Shown: piece after piece, positions 25,703 through 34,817 of the stretch
How positions within the stretch are numbered: the first letter of the stretch is position 1
Layout of the letters: every line of letters begins with the position of its first letter
DNA from: Rhodobacter capsulatus
GTDB lineage: Bacteria; Pseudomonadota; Alphaproteobacteria; Rhodobacterales; Rhodobacteraceae
Assembly (NCBI RefSeq): GCF_005144475.1
Contig: NZ_SWJZ01000058.1
Coordinates: 1-39,946, forward strand
Length of the DNA: 39,946 nt
Direction of reading: 5' to 3'
Program-made: the position numbers and the translations under genes
Notes under the pieces: model-generated
Database searches by the model: none
Told to the model about the DNA's origin: nothing
What the model saw: only the letters and a program-made list of their open reading frames with translations

Positions 25703-27064
25703 TCACGGCTGACCGTCGCGACCCGCGTGGGCCAGCCCCGCGCGGGTCAGCTCTTCCTGCACCCGCCGCGCGACGCCGCTGGCGGTGGGCAGATATTCGA
25801 ACCGGCCCTGCCGCCCGACCGGCATCACCCCCGCCTGCGCAAGCCGTTCCAGCACCGCCGCGCGCCGGGCCAATTGGCCCGGGCGGTAAAGCGGATAGGC
25901 CTGCGGTGTCGTCACCGCGCCTTCCAGCCGCAGATCCTCGCCCAGACCCAGCCGCAGACACTGCGCGGCAAATTCGGCAAAGACCGCCTCGGGCGTCAGC
26001 CGCTCCTCGGGGCGCAGCGTCACCTCGACCGAGAAATACTCGCGCGGGATCGCCGGATCGGGGTAGATCCGCGAATAGAAGGTGGCGCGTTTCCAGCGCC
26101 CCTCGCCGTGGAAGTTGAAGAGCAGATCGCCCGCCCCGGGCGCAAACCGGCCCGCCGAGACGAACAGCGTCAGCAGCGACAGGCTTTCAAAACCGCTCGC
26201 CGTGCCGAAAACCGCCCGGTGCAGCATGTCGAGCGGCGCCGCCCCGATCACCGTGCCCGCCGTGAACGCGCCCGCGGCGGTGGTCACGACCATCCGCCCC
26301 GCCGCGTCGCGCTCGATCCGCGTCACCGGCGCCTGCAGCACGAAGCGCACCCCCGCCGCCTCCAGCCGTGCCCGGATCCGCTCGAAAAGAACCCCATAGC
26401 CCGCACGCGGGCGCACCCGCAGCGGCTCGCGCGGTTTCACCCGGAAGGCGCCGTGGCGCAGCCCGTTCCAGCCCGCGCGCAGCATCGCGGCGAAAGCGGT
26501 CTGCCGATGCACGAAGCGCATCCGGTCGACGAAGAATTCCGCGTCGATCGCCTCGGGCGGGCTGACGTTGAACCGCGCCACATAATCGCGCAGCCCGGTG
26601 CCGCGGTAAAAGACCGGCCCGAGCCGGTTCACGCAGGCCCGGTCCAGCGTGCCGTCCGGCCGCACCAGAAGCCGCGCCGCCAGCATCGCCGCCACCGCCC
26701 CCGCCAGCCGCGCGCGCGGCCATCGGCGCAGATCGCGCAGCTCGATCGGGTAATGACACAGCGCGCCTTCGGGATCGATCCGGCACTGCACCCGCTGCAC
26801 CTGCGGGCACAGATCGCGCAGCCCCGGCGCAAGCGCGAAAAGCGCCGCCTCCTCCTCGTAAAAGATCGCGCCCAGATCGAAACTGTAGGGGCCGATCTCG
26901 ACCGAATGATGCATCCCGCCCAGCCAGTCCCCGGCCTCGATCACCAGAACCCGGTGCCCCGCCCGCGCCAGCACATCGGCCGCGACAAGCCCGCCGATGC
27001 CGCCGCCGATCACCAGAACCTCGGCCGATCGCGGCGGCGTGATGTCGGTTTGCAGATCGCGCAT
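25703..27064 (-). CDS. FAD-dependent amine-oxidase-like oxidoreductase (453 aa)
   Basis: The N-terminal dinucleotide fold is complete: VLVIGGGIGGLVAADVLARA, then the acidic VLVIEAGDWLGG, within residues 15-50. The rest resembles the protoporphyrinogen-oxidase/amine-oxidase/UDP-galactopyranose-mutase group, including a late GQFEYL-like segment (GRFEYLPTASG). In polysaccharide loci such flavoproteins may act on nucleotide sugars, but no substrate residues allow a choice here. The ATG at 27064 gives the usual few residues before the fold; a much longer opposite-strand frame upstream is rejected. It is divergent from the pyruvyl-transferase gene, with 177 bases between. Confidence 0.75.
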   Translation of the reverse strand: MRDLQTDITPPRSAEVLVIGGGIGGLVAADVLARAGHRVLVIEAGDWLGGMHHSVEIGPYSFDLGAIFYEEEAALFALAPGLRDLCPQVQRVQCRIDPEGALCHYPIELRDLRRWPRARLAGAVAAMLAARLLVRPDGTLDRACVNRLGPVFYRGTGLRDYVARFNVSPPEAIDAEFFVDRMRFVHRQTAFAAMLRAGWNGLRHGAFRVKPREPLRVRPRAGYGVLFERIRARLEAAGVRFVLQAPVTRIERDAAGRMVVTTAAGAFTAGTVIGAAPLDMLHRAVFGTASGFESLSLLTLFVSAGRFAPGAGDLLFNFHGEGRWKRATFYSRIYPDPAIPREYFSVEVTLRPEERLTPEAVFAEFAAQCLRLGLGEDLRLEGAVTTPQAYPLYRPGQLARRAAVLERLAQAGVMPVGRQGRFEYLPTASGVARRVQEELTRAGLAHAGRDGQP

Positions 27065-27241
27065 CCGCCTGCCCCCTGCCCCTATTGCCCTTGCCCCTGT
27101 TTCCCCGTCCCGGTTGCCGCAGTCTGACCCGGCGGGGCCCGGGCAATCAAGGCTTTTCGGCCCCCCGCTTGCCATCGGGCCGCATTCCGGTCTAGCTGAC
27201 CGGATCCGTCCCCGGACCGCCAGCCCCAGTCGGAGCCACCG

Positions 27242-28450
27242 ATGCCGCCTGCCCCCCTGATCCGCCTGATGAACGTGAAGTTCAGCCCCAATCTGGGCGA
27301 CGGGCTGCTGTCGGACTGCCTCGAGGCGGGGCTGCGCGCGCGCGGCGCGGCGGCCGGCTCGATCGATCTGGCGGCGCGGACGGGCTACGGGCAGGGTCTG
27401 GCCGGGCGCGGAAAGGTGATGCGGCTGCTGGAGGCGATGCCGCGGGGGCTGCGCGCACAGGCGGTGCGGGCGCCGCTCGCCCTTGCTTCGGCGCGCAAAT
27501 GGGCGCCGCATTATGCGCGTGAACTGACCGGGGCGACGGCCATGGTGATCGGCGGCGGCAATCTGCTGTCCGATCACGATCTGAATTTTCCGACCAAGCT
27601 GGCGCTGGCGCTGACCGCGGCGCGGGACCGCGGCCTGCCGGTGGCGTTCCATGCCTGCGGCATGGCCGCGGACTGGAGCGTCGAGGGCGATCGCCGCCTG
27701 CGCCGCGCCCTTGCGGGCGTCGATCTGCGGGCGGTCTTCCTGCGCGATGCGCCCTCCTGCGCGCGCTGGGATGCCCGCTTCGCCGAGGCGACCGGGCAGC
27801 GCGCCAAACAGGTGCGCGACCCCGGGCTGCTGGCCGCTCTGACCTGGGCCCCGCCGCCGCGCGACCCCGGGGCGGCCGCGCCGATCGGGCTTTGCGTGAT
27901 GTCGCATCTGGCGCTGCGCTATCATGCGCGCACGACGCTTGGCGCCGCCGATCTGCTGCGCTGGTATCGCGCCCTTGCCCGGGCTCTGTGCCAAGACGGC
28001 GCGCGGCTGCGCGTCTTCACCAATGGCGCCCCCGAGGACCGCGAGACGATGGCCTTGCTTGCCCCCGATCTGCGCGCGCTGGGGGCCGAGATCGTGCAGC
28101 CCGAAACCCCGGCAGACCTCGCCGCGGTGATCGCGCCCTGCGCCGCGCTGATCGCCTTTCGGATGCATGCGGTGATCGCCGCCTATGCGAACCGCGTGCC
28201 GGTTCTGGCGCTGAAATGGGATGACAAGCTCGACGCCTTCCTCGCCTCGGTCGGACAGGAGGGCTGGCTCGCCGATGCCGCCACGCTGGCCCCGGAGGCG
28301 GCGGCAGAGCGGGTCGGACAGCTGGCCGCCGAGGGCGGGGATTTTTCCCGCCACGCCACGGTGATCGCCGAGGCCGGGGCGGATCTTGACCGGCTGCTGG
28401 CGGCGCTCAGCCCTGCCCAGACCCCGATCCCGCCCCCGAAGACCCCGTGA
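27242..28450 (+). CDS. Polysaccharide pyruvyl transferase family protein (402 aa)
   Basis: Family signs: NLGDGLLSDCLEAGL near the N-terminus, MVIGGGNLLSDHDL around residues 100-113, and the C-terminal AFRMHAVIAAYANRVPVLAL followed by WDDKLDAF. Members move a pyruvyl ketal from phosphoenolpyruvate to a sugar, adding negative charge (CsaB, ExoV, PssM types). The acceptor is not predictable. The stop lies 44 bases inside the 3' end of the convergent glycosyltransferase, and the last ten residues are Pro-rich. Start chosen at the first ATG, just after GGAGCC. Confidence 0.85.
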   Translation: MPPAPLIRLMNVKFSPNLGDGLLSDCLEAGLRARGAAAGSIDLAARTGYGQGLAGRGKVMRLLEAMPRGLRAQAVRAPLALASARKWAPHYARELTGATAMVIGGGNLLSDHDLNFPTKLALALTAARDRGLPVAFHACGMAADWSVEGDRRLRRALAGVDLRAVFLRDAPSCARWDARFAEATGQRAKQVRDPGLLAALTWAPPPRDPGAAAPIGLCVMSHLALRYHARTTLGAADLLRWYRALARALCQDGARLRVFTNGAPEDRETMALLAPDLRALGAEIVQPETPADLAAVIAPCAALIAFRMHAVIAAYANRVPVLALKWDDKLDAFLASVGQEGWLADAATLAPEAAAERVGQLAAEGGDFSRHATVIAEAGADLDRLLAALSPAQTPIPPPKTP

Positions 28451-29660
28451 CGCCCGCGTAAAGCTCCAGAAGTCCGTCGCACCAGGCGTCAGGCGTCAGG
28501 CACAGACCGGCGCTGGCGCCAAAGCCCGCCTCCGAAACCTGCCGCAGCGCCGCGGGCGGCAGATCCGCCACCCGGCGCAACAGCGCGGCAAAAGCCGCCG
28601 GGTCGCGGGTGTCGCAGACCCAACCCAGCCCCCGCGCCGCGATCTCGGGGCCCAGAAGCGCGGTCTTTGACAGGATCACCGGCAGGCCCGACAGCACCGC
28701 CTCGGCCGCGACCAGACCGAAGGGCTCGGGGTAGCGCGAGGGCATGACGACGGCGCGGGCCTGTTGCGCCTCGGCCAGCATCCCGGCGCGGTCAAGCCAG
28801 CCGGTGAAGCGCAACTGCGGATGCGCCCGGGAAAGCGGCGCGCGCAGCGGCCCCTCGCCCACCACCGTCAGCGCCACCCCGGCCGCCTGCGCCGCGGCGA
28901 TCAGCTCCTCGATGCCCTTTTCCGCCTCGATCCGGCCGATGAACAGAAAGCCGTGGTTCGTCTCGGCCGGGATGCGGCAGGGCGACAGCGCCTCGGCCGG
29001 GTTGCGCAGCACCCGCAGCCGCTCGGCCGGATAGCCCTGCGCCACGAAGCGCGGCGCCATCGCCGGATGGATCAGCACGATGCCGCCCCAGGGCGCGCGG
29101 CGCGGCAGGCTGCGGTGCAAGATCGCCTGCCGGGCGCTGCGCCAGAGCTTTTGCGCGAAGCTGCGCTTGTCGCACTGCGTCGCAAGACAGGCGGCGGAGA
29201 GCCCGCGCCGGTCGCAGGGTCGCATCGCCCGGTAATCCATGAAGCCGCCATTCGGGCAGGCCAGAAAGAAATCATGCGCGTGAATGAAAACGCGCGGCGC
29301 CACCGGGGTCAGCGCGGCAAAGACCGCGGGCGTCAGCGTCTTCGACCAGGAATGGACGTGATAGACGGTGTCGGGCCCGTCATGGGCGGCGATCACCCGC
29401 GCCAGCATCCGCCGCACGGCCGGGTTGTAAAGCCCGCGCGTCGCCGCGACATGCGGCGCGGCCTCGGTCAGCGGCTGCGCCCCCGCCAGATGCACCTCGA
29501 CGCCGATATCGCGCAGCGCTGCGGCCCCCGCGCCGCGATCGGCGCTGGCAAAGACCACCGCCAGCCCGCGCGCCCGCAACAGCCGCGCCTGCAAAAGCGC
29601 CAAGCCGGTGGCGCCGCCACGCGCGACGCTGGCATCGTTGAGGATGACGACCTTCGGCAC
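28407..29660 (-). CDS. GT4-family glycosyltransferase (417 aa, GTG start)
   Basis: This GT-B retaining glycosyltransferase shows VARGGATGLALLQARLL at the N-terminus, HVHSWSKTL and FIHAHDFFLACPNGGFMDY in the acceptor domain, FLFIGRIEAEKGIEEL at the start of the donor domain, and PSRYPEPFGLVAAEAVLSGL, the E-x7-E donor motif. It adds a sugar to the lipid-linked repeat at the cytoplasmic membrane face. The GTG at 29660 follows AAAGGA at good distance and there is no better ATG; the long frame upstream is low-complexity. Its last 44 bases overlap the end of the pyruvyl-transferase gene. It is divergent from the GT2 gene. Confidence 0.88.
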   Translation of the reverse strand: MPKVVILNDASVARGGATGLALLQARLLRARGLAVVFASADRGAGAAALRDIGVEVHLAGAQPLTEAAPHVAATRGLYNPAVRRMLARVIAAHDGPDTVYHVHSWSKTLTPAVFAALTPVAPRVFIHAHDFFLACPNGGFMDYRAMRPCDRRGLSAACLATQCDKRSFAQKLWRSARQAILHRSLPRRAPWGGIVLIHPAMAPRFVAQGYPAERLRVLRNPAEALSPCRIPAETNHGFLFIGRIEAEKGIEELIAAAQAAGVALTVVGEGPLRAPLSRAHPQLRFTGWLDRAGMLAEAQQARAVVMPSRYPEPFGLVAAEAVLSGLPVILSKTALLGPEIAARGLGWVCDTRDPAAFAALLRRVADLPPAALRQVSEAGFGASAGLCLTPDAWCDGLLELYAGVTGSSGAGSGSGQG

Positions 29661-29846
29661 CGATGTTCCTTTCGCCCTCGCGCCCCCGGCGCGGTCTTTC
29701 CGTCGCTCTTGCGCCTGCGGCGCGCGGGGGGACTGTGACGGCTTTGCCCCGGCGCGGCAACCGCTTCGTGCCGCCCGGGGCGTCGCTTTGTTGACATCGC
29801 GCGCCGCGCCCGCCATCACCCGGACAGGCAGCACGCGGGGCAGGAC

Positions 29847-30752
29847 ATGACAGCAGAGCCGAAGACCCGGATCGCGGTGGTGATCTGTTCGGTGGGACGC
29901 CCCGGCATCCTGCGCGAGCTGATGCCGCATCTGCAGCGTCAAAGCCGCGCCCCCGACCGGCTCTTGCTGATCGGCCATCAGGACAGCGACATCGGCTTCG
30001 ATCCGGCGCCGCTTTTTGGCCCCGAAACCCGCGCCGAGACGGTGCTGACCCGCAAGGGCCTGTGCCTGCAACGCAATGCGGGCCTTGAGCGGATCCGCGG
30101 CGATTGCGATCTGGTGGTGTTCTTCGACGATGATTTCGTCCCCGCCAAAGATGCGCTCGAAGGCATCGTCGCCGCCTTTGCCCGCTGGCCCGAGGTCAAC
30201 GGCATGACCGGCCTTGTGCTGGCCGACGGCATCCTGGGCCCCGGGCTGGACGATGCGCAGGCGCGCGCGCTGGTGGCCGCCTACGAGGCCACGCCGCGCG
30301 CCGCGCCGCAGATCCTGCGCGCGGGGCTTCAAAGCCTTTACGGCTGCAACATGGCCTACCGGATGGCGGCGATCGGCCCGGCGCGGTTCGACGAGACCCT
30401 GCCACTTTACGCCTGGCAGGAGGACAGCGATTTCGCCGCCCGCCTGCCCGGGGGGCGGATCAAGACAGACGCCTTTGCGGGCGTGCATCGGGGCACGAAA
30501 TCGGGCCGCGAGACGGCGGGCCGGCGGCTCGGCTACAGCCAGATCGCCAATCCCTGGTATCTGTGGCGCAAGGGCTCGATGCGGGGGCGCTTTGCCGCCC
30601 GGCTGGCGTTGCGCAACCTTCTGGCCAATCACCTGAAGATGGCCCGGCCCGAGCCCTGGATCGACCGGCGTGCCCGGGCCGCGGGCAACTGGCTGGCGCT
30701 GCGCGACATTCTGCGCGGCCGGTCGCATCCGGGCCGGATCCTGGAACTTTGA
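29847..30752 (+). CDS. GT2-family glycosyltransferase (301 aa)
   Basis: This GT-A inverting glycosyltransferase starts with TRIAVVICSVGRPGILREL. GLCLQRNAGLERI and LVVFFDDDFVP (the DxD-type metal motif, about residues 91-94) follow, then YAWQEDSDFAARL with the catalytic acidic pair. It should use a nucleotide sugar to extend the repeat unit. The start follows GGGGCAGGAC. A TTGACA lies about 55 bases upstream of the ATG. The next glycosyltransferase gene begins 97 bases after the stop. Confidence 0.87.
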   Translation: MTAEPKTRIAVVICSVGRPGILRELMPHLQRQSRAPDRLLLIGHQDSDIGFDPAPLFGPETRAETVLTRKGLCLQRNAGLERIRGDCDLVVFFDDDFVPAKDALEGIVAAFARWPEVNGMTGLVLADGILGPGLDDAQARALVAAYEATPRAAPQILRAGLQSLYGCNMAYRMAAIGPARFDETLPLYAWQEDSDFAARLPGGRIKTDAFAGVHRGTKSGRETAGRRLGYSQIANPWYLWRKGSMRGRFAARLALRNLLANHLKMARPEPWIDRRARAAGNWLALRDILRGRSHPGRILEL

Positions 30753-30849
30753 GCCGCGGCGCGGCGCGGAAACCCTCTTGCGCCGGGCCCTGACTTGCCC
30801 CGATAACGGCCGGGGCCCGACAGGCCGGGGTGGATTTGGGGGCAGGCCG

Positions 30850-31995
30850 ATGACCGTGCAAGACAGTGATCCTTTCGCGGCCGGGGCGGCCGACGGGCGC
30901 CGGGTGGCGCTGATCCATTACTGGCTGGTGGGGATGCGCGGCGGCGAAAAGGTGCTCGAAGCGCTGTGCCGGATGTTTCCGCAGGCCGACATCTTCACCC
31001 ATGTCGTCGTGCCCGAGCGGATCTCGCCCGCGCTGCGCCGCCATGCGATCTATCAGACCCGGGTCGGGCGGCTGCCCTTTGCGCCGCGGCTTTACCAGAA
31101 ATACCTGCCGCTGATGCCGCGCGCGCTCGAAGAGCTGGATCTGAGCGGCTACGATCTGGTGATCTCCTCGGAATCGGGTCCGGCCAAGGGGGTGATCGCG
31201 CCGCCGAACGCCCCGCATCTGTGCTATTGCCATTCGCCGATGCGCTATCTGTGGGACCAATACACGCTTTACCTGAACGGCGCGGGCGGGCTGACGCGGC
31301 TGATGATGCCGCATCTGGCCCATCCGCTTCGACAATGGGACGTGACCAGCGCCGCGCGCGTCGACGGCTTCGTCGCCAATTCCGCCTTTGTCGCGCGGCG
31401 GATCGAGAAATACTGGCGCCGCGGCGCCGATGTCGTGCATCCGCCGGTGGCGGTGCAGGAGTTTGCCCCGATCCCCGCGGCGGAGCGCGGCGATTACTAT
31501 CTGTGGGTGGGCGAGCTGACGCATTACAAGCGCCCCGACATCGCGGTCGAGGCGTTTCGCCGTCTGGGCCTGCCCTTCAAGATGGTGGGCGGCCCCGACA
31601 AGCTGGCGAAGGCGCTGGCGCGGCAGGCCGGGCCGCGCACGCAGATCCTGGGCAAGCGGCCCTTTGCCGAGCTCAAGGCGCTGATGGCGGGCTGCAAGGC
31701 GCTGATCTTCCCGGGAGAGGAGGATTTCGGCATGGTCCCGGTCGAGGCCATGGCCGCGGGGCGGCCGGTGATCGCGCTCGGCCGCGGCGGGGCGCTGGAA
31801 ACCGTGGTCGAGGGGGAAACCGGGCTGTTCTTCCACGACCAATCGGTCGAGGCGCTGGTCGATGCGGTCGAACGTTTCGAGGCCTCGGGGCTGGGGCGCG
31901 ACTGCACCGCGGCCTGCGTGGCGCGGGCGGCGGATTTCTCGGAAGAGCGGTTCGTCGCGGGCATCCGCGCCAGCCTGGCCCGGATCGGCGCCTGA
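30850..31995 (+). CDS. GT4-family glycosyltransferase, mannosyltransferase-like (381 aa)
   Basis: GT-B fold signs: VALIHYWLVGMRGGEKVLEA (acceptor-domain glycine loop), CYCHSPMRYLWDQY, DGFVANSAFVARRIEKYW, YLWVGELTHYKRPDIAVEAF, and the donor motif GEEDFGMVPVEAMAAGRPVI. This type is common among mannosyl- and other hexosyltransferases of capsule loci, and GDP-mannose is made by the neighbouring manB-manC, but specificity is inferred. The ATG at 30850 follows GGCAGG. The YjbH gene begins four bases after the stop, so both are in one transcript with the YjbF gene. Confidence 0.88.
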   Translation: MTVQDSDPFAAGAADGRRVALIHYWLVGMRGGEKVLEALCRMFPQADIFTHVVVPERISPALRRHAIYQTRVGRLPFAPRLYQKYLPLMPRALEELDLSGYDLVISSESGPAKGVIAPPNAPHLCYCHSPMRYLWDQYTLYLNGAGGLTRLMMPHLAHPLRQWDVTSAARVDGFVANSAFVARRIEKYWRRGADVVHPPVAVQEFAPIPAAERGDYYLWVGELTHYKRPDIAVEAFRRLGLPFKMVGGPDKLAKALARQAGPRTQILGKRPFAELKALMAGCKALIFPGEEDFGMVPVEAMAAGRPVIALGRGGALETVVEGETGLFFHDQSVEALVDAVERFEASGLGRDCTAACVARAADFSEERFVAGIRASLARIGA

Positions 31996-31999
31996 GCCG

Positions 32000-34126
32000 A
32001 TGGCCCGCCTGCGCTTTCCTGCGGCCGCCCCGACGCTGACCGGCTTTGCGCTGACCGGCCTTGCGCTGGCGGCGCTGACCGGCTTTTCCGCGCCCGCCCG
32101 CGCCGAGGGGCTTTCAAGCTACGGCACCCCCGGGCTGATCGACATGCCAGCCGCCACCGCCGCGCCCGATGGCACGCTGGCCTGGACCTCGTCCTTTCTG
32201 GGCGGGCACACCCGCAACACGCTGCAGTTCCAGATCACGCCGCGGCTGTCGGGGGTGTTTCGCTATTCGATCCTGCGCGGCTATTTCGACACGCCCGAGG
32301 CCGATCTTTACGACCGCAGCTTCGATCTGCACTATGTCTTCCGCACCGAAAGCCCGCGGTTTCCGGCGCTTGCGGTGGGCTTGCGCGATTTCGGCGGCAC
32401 CGGGGTTTTCGGCGCGGAATATCTGGTCGCGACGAAGCGGTTCCTTGACACCCGGCTGGCGCTGAGCGGCGGCATCGGCTGGGGGCGGCTGGGATCCTAT
32501 CACGGGTTTCGCAACCCGCTTGCGGGGCTCGGCGATCGCTTCGAGACCCGGCCGGGCCTGACAAGCCTGTCGGAAACCGGCCGCGTCTCGTTCAACCGTT
32601 TCTTCCGCGGCGAGGCGGCGCTGTTTGGCGGGCTGAGTTATCAGGTGAACGACCGGCTGCGGCTGGCGGTCGAATATTCCTCCGACGCCTATCGGCGCGA
32701 GGTCGCCAGCATGGGCTTTGCGCATCGCAGCCCGGTGAACCTTGGCCTGAGCTATCAGGCGAGCGAGGCGCTGACACTGACGGCCGCGGTGATCGGCGGG
32801 GCGCAGCTGGGGCTTGGCTTCAGCTATCAGCTCGATCCGCGCGCGCCGCGGGCGCCGGGCGGGCGCGAGGGCGCGGTGCCGCCGCTTCTGCCGCGCGCCG
32901 AGATCGCCGCTTTGGGCTGGCCCGAAAAGGACACGGACGCCAGCCGCAGCCGTCTGGCATCGGCGCTGGCGCAGGAGGGGTTGCGGCTGGAAAGCTACGC
33001 CGAGGACGGCCCCCGCGCCCGGATCGTGCTCGCCAATCCCCGCTATCGCGCCGCGCCGCAGGCGCTGGGGCGGGCGGCCCGCGCGATGGCCAACAGCCTG
33101 CCCGCCGGGATCGAGCGTTTCGAGATCACCCTGACCGCGCAGGGCATGCCGACGACGCGGGCGAGCTTCCGCCGCGCCGACCTGCAGCAGCTTGAACATG
33201 CCTGGGACGGCAGCTGGCAAAGCTTTGCCCGCGCGGACATCACCGATGCGCCCGCGCGGCTCGCCCCCGATCCGGGCGTCTATCCGGCGCTCGACTGGAG
33301 CCTTCTGCCCTATCTCCGCACCGCGCTGTTCGACCCCGACAGCCCGCTGCGCGCCGATCTCGGGCTGGCGGCCAGTGCCAGCTACCGCCTGGCGCCGGGG
33401 CTTTCGGTCGAAACGCTGATCCGGCAGAAAGCCTTTGGCACGCTGGATCAATCGAGCCGGATTTCGAACTCGATTCAACACCATGTGCGTTCCGACGCGC
33501 CGCTTTACGACAAGCTTTCGGGGCCGCAGCTGGTACAGCTGAGCGCCGATTACCTGGTCCGGCCCGGGGGCGATCTTTATGGCCGGGTCTCGGCGGGCTA
33601 TTTCGAACAGATGTTCGCGGGCGTCTCGGGCGAGATCCTGTGGTATCCGCAGGGCAGCCGCCTTGCCCTTGGCGCCGAGCTGAACCATCTCGCGCAGCGC
33701 GATCCCGCCGCGCGGCTGGGGCTGAGCGACTATCACGTCACCACCGGCCATGCCTCGGCCTATTACGATTTCGGCGACAGCTACCGCGGCCAGCTGGATC
33801 TGGGGCGCTATCTGGCGGGCGACTGGGGCGGCACGCTGACGCTCGCCCGCGAATTCGACAACGGCTTTCGCGTCGCGGCCTTCTTCACCCTGACCGACAT
33901 TTCCTTTGACGATTTCGGCGAGGGCTCGTTTGACAAGGGCATCAGCCTGACGATCCCGCTCGACTGGCTGACCGGAGAGCCGTCGCGGCGCGGCTTTGCG
34001 CAGACGATCCGGCCGATCCAGCGCGACGGCGGCGCCCGGGTGGCGATCGCGCATCGGCTTTACGACGAGGTCCGCGGCACGAATGCCCAGACGCTCTCCG
34101 ATCAATGGGGCAAGTTCTGGCGATGA
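32000..34126 (+). CDS. YjbH/GfcD-family outer-membrane beta-barrel protein (708 aa)
   Basis: A signal peptide (about residues 1-35, ending APARAEG) is followed by LSSYGTPGLIDMPAATAAPD, the hallmark N-terminus of YjbH/GfcD (DUF940) proteins. Many amphipathic beta strands with aromatic ends follow throughout (for example RVSAGYFEQMFAGVSGEILW), and the chain ends with DQWGKFWR. Members sit in the outer membrane and serve group-4 capsule or yjb exopolysaccharide export. The length is usual. The start lies four bases after the preceding stop. The stop overlaps the YjbF-like start (ATGA), coupling the two partners. Confidence 0.88.
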   Translation: MARLRFPAAAPTLTGFALTGLALAALTGFSAPARAEGLSSYGTPGLIDMPAATAAPDGTLAWTSSFLGGHTRNTLQFQITPRLSGVFRYSILRGYFDTPEADLYDRSFDLHYVFRTESPRFPALAVGLRDFGGTGVFGAEYLVATKRFLDTRLALSGGIGWGRLGSYHGFRNPLAGLGDRFETRPGLTSLSETGRVSFNRFFRGEAALFGGLSYQVNDRLRLAVEYSSDAYRREVASMGFAHRSPVNLGLSYQASEALTLTAAVIGGAQLGLGFSYQLDPRAPRAPGGREGAVPPLLPRAEIAALGWPEKDTDASRSRLASALAQEGLRLESYAEDGPRARIVLANPRYRAAPQALGRAARAMANSLPAGIERFEITLTAQGMPTTRASFRRADLQQLEHAWDGSWQSFARADITDAPARLAPDPGVYPALDWSLLPYLRTALFDPDSPLRADLGLAASASYRLAPGLSVETLIRQKAFGTLDQSSRISNSIQHHVRSDAPLYDKLSGPQLVQLSADYLVRPGGDLYGRVSAGYFEQMFAGVSGEILWYPQGSRLALGAELNHLAQRDPAARLGLSDYHVTTGHASAYYDFGDSYRGQLDLGRYLAGDWGGTLTLAREFDNGFRVAAFFTLTDISFDDFGEGSFDKGISLTIPLDWLTGEPSRRGFAQTIRPIQRDGGARVAIAHRLYDEVRGTNAQTLSDQWGKFWR

Positions 34127-34785
34127 ACAGGCTGCAGGTTCTGACGGCTTTTGCGGTTCTGGCGGCTCTTGCGGGCTGTTCCTCGGACCCGGGAACACGG
34201 GCGCTGCTGGCCGGGGCGCTGCCCTTGGGCGCGCGCGCGGCCGCGCCCAACCCGGCGTTTGCCGCGGCCGAGCGCGCGGGCGCCCCGGCCTTTGCGGCGG
34301 CGGTCGAATCCCGGCCAGAGGCGATCGCGGTGCTGCGGCGGCAGACCGTCTCGGAGCCCGACGGCGTCGAGACGATGATCGCGGCCGATGGCGCGCAGCT
34401 GATGTTTCAGGGCGGGCTTCTGGTCGGCAGCCGCGGCTTCGGCGCCGATGTGATGGCCGCGGAGGTGGCGCAAAGCGCGGCGCTGGTGCACCGGCTTGCG
34501 GCCGGGACATCGACACGGCTGATGACGCTGATCGATGGCAATGACCATGCGGTGACGCGGGCCTTTCGCTGCCAGATCACCCCGGGCGAGACCGAGACCC
34601 TCCGCATCGGCGCCCGCGCGGTCGCCACCCGCACGGTCACCGAGGCCTGCCGCGGCGCGCTGGCGCGGTTTTACAATTTCTACTGGGTGGTGCCCGAGAC
34701 CGGCGAGATCGTGCAATCCAGCCAATGGACCGGGCCGCTGACCGGCAAGATCTCGCTGCGCCGGATCGACCCGGCGCAGCGCTGA
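34123..34785 (+). CDS. YjbF/GfcB-like outer-membrane lipoprotein (220 aa)
   Basis: A lipoprotein signal with lipobox LAGC spans residues 1-18 (MNRLQVLTAFAVLAALAGCS). The soluble part contains GAQLMFQGGLLVGSRGFGADVM and ends near FYWVVPETGEIVQSSQWTGP, features of the YjbF/GfcB family. It is expected to sit on the periplasmic side of the outer membrane with the YjbH partner. It overlaps the YjbH stop by four bases. A GfcC/YjbG gene, usually between or next to these, is not seen in the window. Its stop is 32 bases from the end of the convergent wzc-like gene. Confidence 0.85.
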   Translation: MNRLQVLTAFAVLAALAGCSSDPGTRALLAGALPLGARAAAPNPAFAAAERAGAPAFAAAVESRPEAIAVLRRQTVSEPDGVETMIAADGAQLMFQGGLLVGSRGFGADVMAAEVAQSAALVHRLAAGTSTRLMTLIDGNDHAVTRAFRCQITPGETETLRIGARAVATRTVTEACRGALARFYNFYWVVPETGEIVQSSQWTGPLTGKISLRRIDPAQR

Positions 34786-34817
34786 GCGCGGCCACCGATC
34801 GCGGCCAAGGGTCGCAA

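Noticed and set aside
27065-28354. Upstream extension of the FAD oxidoreductase frame
   Set aside because: It runs antisense through the pyruvyl transferase and has no domain; the true start is the ATG before the dinucleotide fold.
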